Shown here: positions 61,675 through 64,000 of the stretch, one piece after another
How positions within the stretch are numbered: position 1 is the first letter of the stretch
Layout of the letters: each line of letters begins with the position of its first letter
From: Xiphias gladius
Lineage: Eukaryota; Chordata; Actinopteri; Istiophoriformes; Xiphiidae
Direction of reading: 5' to 3'
DNA length: 64,000 bases
Assembly: GCF_016859285.1 (NCBI RefSeq)
Contig: NC_053417.1
Coordinates: 14,818,706-14,882,705, forward strand
The notes under the pieces: generated by a model
Told to the model about the DNA's origin: nothing
The model's input: the letters and a program-made list of their open reading frames with translations, nothing else
Database searches by the model: none
Translations under genes and position numbers: made by a program

Positions 61675-64000
61675 GTGAGAATTGATGCAGATACGCAGAC
61701 ACAAAGCAGCATACACATACTGCATTCTTTTAACTCACCCAGTGCAATAAGAAAACCAAACAAGAAGAGCTATGTCCTCCACAAAATCTGGGAGCCCTGT
61801 AGTGCATGCAGGACATTAAGGTTGTACTAGCATAGTGTCTGTGTATTTACCCTCATGATGCTTTCACGATCTATGTGTAACATGTAATTTTTAATGCTTT
61901 TTTACGCTTTAAAGTGTGTCTTTAAATTGTTGAATTGCTGCTATACCCACATTAATAATTCATTGTATAAGGGAAGCAGGACATTCCTAAGATTATATTA
62001 TTTCATGTACACACACTCTCTCCTACTCCTTATCAAAGACCTGAGAATTAAAGAGCAGTTCTAAGGCCACCCTTATAGCTGTGTACTTCACAACTGTTTG
62101 TTTAATGGGGTCTTTTTTTTAACAGAGAGGAATCTTCCTGTTTCCACAGGCCCTAACTAACATCTCATAATTTAGATTAGACTGTAGAGACATTTGGCAT
62201 TTCACCAGCTAAGCATAATGTGCCGCCTGCTCCTCCAGACTCCATTAGGGAATGTCAACACATTTCTTGTCAGCAATATGTAAAATCAGTGAACTTTGTA
62301 GGTACTGTATGTGGAGCAGTGCTATTCCTGGACCATGTCTGCACCAGAGTTATTCTCTGCATGTGTCAGCCTGGTATATTTAGCTGCAGTTTGAAACGGC
62401 GTGACATAGCAATCTCCTGTCACTAATTGGAAATATCTGGCATGTGCTCTGACCACGTATGATACTACGGGGATAGTAACAGGAGTGCAGACACTGTTAA
62501 ACACGTTTTAACAATACATTCATTTTAATAGCCCTCCATGGGCCATGACATAAGTGGAAGCATTCTCACTGATCTTAAAGCTGCAGTGCACCCAGCAGAC
62601 ATGGATTAATAGAGATACTGATATTATGCAGGCACTCAGTTTCTACTCTTGTGTCTGTTAGCACAGCCCCGGAATCATTCTTGTTAGCTCTTTCTTCATT
62701 TTGTCTCGCCGCCTCTGCAACACTCCCTCTGCAATATTCCCTGTGAATCGCTCTTTCCCTCTTTCTGTAACATCCCTCTGCTCCCCATCGTCCTCCTCGG
62801 AACATTAACTATGTCTGAAGGTCCATAGGGACCCTGTGAATGATAACAGCTATTGCTGCTGATGACTGCGAGCCAGCCCTGAGTGATTGGTGTTTTACAG
62901 CCCTGTGGCCAGGAGAGGGGGCCATAGGAGAGGCTTGGAGGGCATTCTGACCTTATAGCACCACTGCACACTGGCACGTACACATGGACAGGACCTTAGG
63001 TCTTGTACTGCATTGCATTAAAAACATTGGAGAATGGTATGTATAGTATATCTTTAGAATGCCTTTTCCAGCTGTAAAAATGCAAAAATAAAAGATACAA
63101 TTTCGGTTGCCTCATACAGAGGAAGTCATGACTCTCAGCTTTCCCAGAGATGTTTTTATGTTTAAGTTAGTGGTGTGCAGTTGAGTAATTTTACAGGAAG
63201 TCCTAGAGTAAAGTGTTTGCAGCTCTCTTTACATCACTGACTATATCTTAGAGCTTGTTGGGCTTTTAGGCTGAAGAATGTTTAAACAATCAGAGAATGG
63301 ATCTCATCTGCTTGGATCTCATCTCTTTCACATAGCTGTATGACTGGAGGGTGAACTATAGGATTATTTCAAAATAAAGATACCATTTCTAGTGTCTTTG
63401 AAGCCAATGGTGTCTGCCTGCACCAATGTACTGTAATAAATATGAATATGCACAATATCTCCATAAATACACAGCATTACAGCGGCAATAATACTGAGAA
63501 ATGTCCCTGCACTAAGCCGGCCTTTAGCAGCCAGTTATTCTATCATTCTCTCTTAATAAGTGACCTGTGCTGAGTTTGTACAATCTTAATGGGACTCTAC
63601 TTCACATTGAGGGTTATTAGCCCCACAGCAGAGAAATGGCCTCTCCTAAAGCCATATACAGCTTTAATGGTCCTCTAATGTGATTTGTCCTCTACCTGCC
63701 TGTCTCGCCCAGTGTGCCTCTAGACAGTGACGAGGCTGAATTATTTATCTGCGGCAGCTGGTCCTGATATAGACGCATGCTCACACACCTCTGAGCCGAA
63801 CTGCCTGCCCTGATGTGGACTTGCTCAGACTGCAAAGTCAGGAATTTCCGATGAAGGTGTCTAATCATGCGAAACCGTGTGCAGACTTGTTGAATCTCAC
63901 CTGCTGTCGGTCTTCCTTTCATCTATATTCCAGTCACCTCCTAAACTACTCACTCTACAACAGCGTGGGTCCTCCTTCATAAACACTTTTATTTCAGCAC
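61675..64000 (+). other. znf385a: znf385a intron 2, first 2.3 kb
   Basis: Starts GTGAGA. No further exon (expected to begin MDPVQKA) is found before the window ends. The stretch near 63590-63720 is repeat-free and TAAT-rich. Nothing else is recognised. Confidence 0.7.

Overview
The window looks like the nuclear genome of a ray-finned (teleost) fish. It has split genes with GT-AG introns, vertebrate-specific regulators, very long (CA)n tracts and fold-back repeats, and no bacterial-type operons. Four protein-coding loci can be read from exon structure. They are a myosin alkali light chain gene of the myl6/myl6b type (minus, 5' part only, about 386-4754), neurod4 (plus, whole coding exon 14089-15162), a survivin gene birc5 (minus, complete in four exons, 21953-23592), and znf385a (plus, 5' part only: exon 1 ends 34434, exon 2 is 61523-61674). 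Everything else is intergenic or intronic.

Layout. 1-5100: start of the light-chain gene on the minus strand. Its arrangement is nested: long-form first exon, short-form first exon (ATG only), short-form 28-nt exon, long-form 28-nt exon; the shared exons lie beyond base 1. 5100-12830: intergenic, with a (TATC)n tract, two CpG-rich patches and a TAAT-rich block. 12830-15985: neurod4, with an untranslated first exon, a 1.05-kb intron, one coding exon and an AU-rich 3' UTR. 15986-21830: intergenic between two convergent 3' ends, with a POU/E-box-rich block at 20365-20770. 21830-23700: birc5. 23700-33690: spacer between the divergent birc5 and znf385a promoters. 33690-34434: znf385a promoter and leader. 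34435-61522: its 27-kb first intron, full of microsatellites and a few enhancer-like blocks. 61523-61674: exon 2. 61675-64000: start of intron 2.

The genes do not form a pathway. They are linked by ancestry: in human, NEUROD4, ZNF385A and MYL6/MYL6B all lie in 12q13, near HOXC. The neurod, znf385 and alkali light-chain families have relatives near other HOX clusters, so the block reads as one arm of a genome-duplication paralogon, with a fish survivin copy between neurod4 and znf385a.

The most notable observation is the light-chain locus. In mammals MYL6 and MYL6B are two adjacent genes. Here the same two N-termini are interleaved with mutually exclusive 28-nt exons, as in MYL1 (MLC1f/MLC3f), which implies one gene with two promoters. 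Splice sites were placed by eye from consensus and homology remembered from the families; no alignment or transcript data was available.
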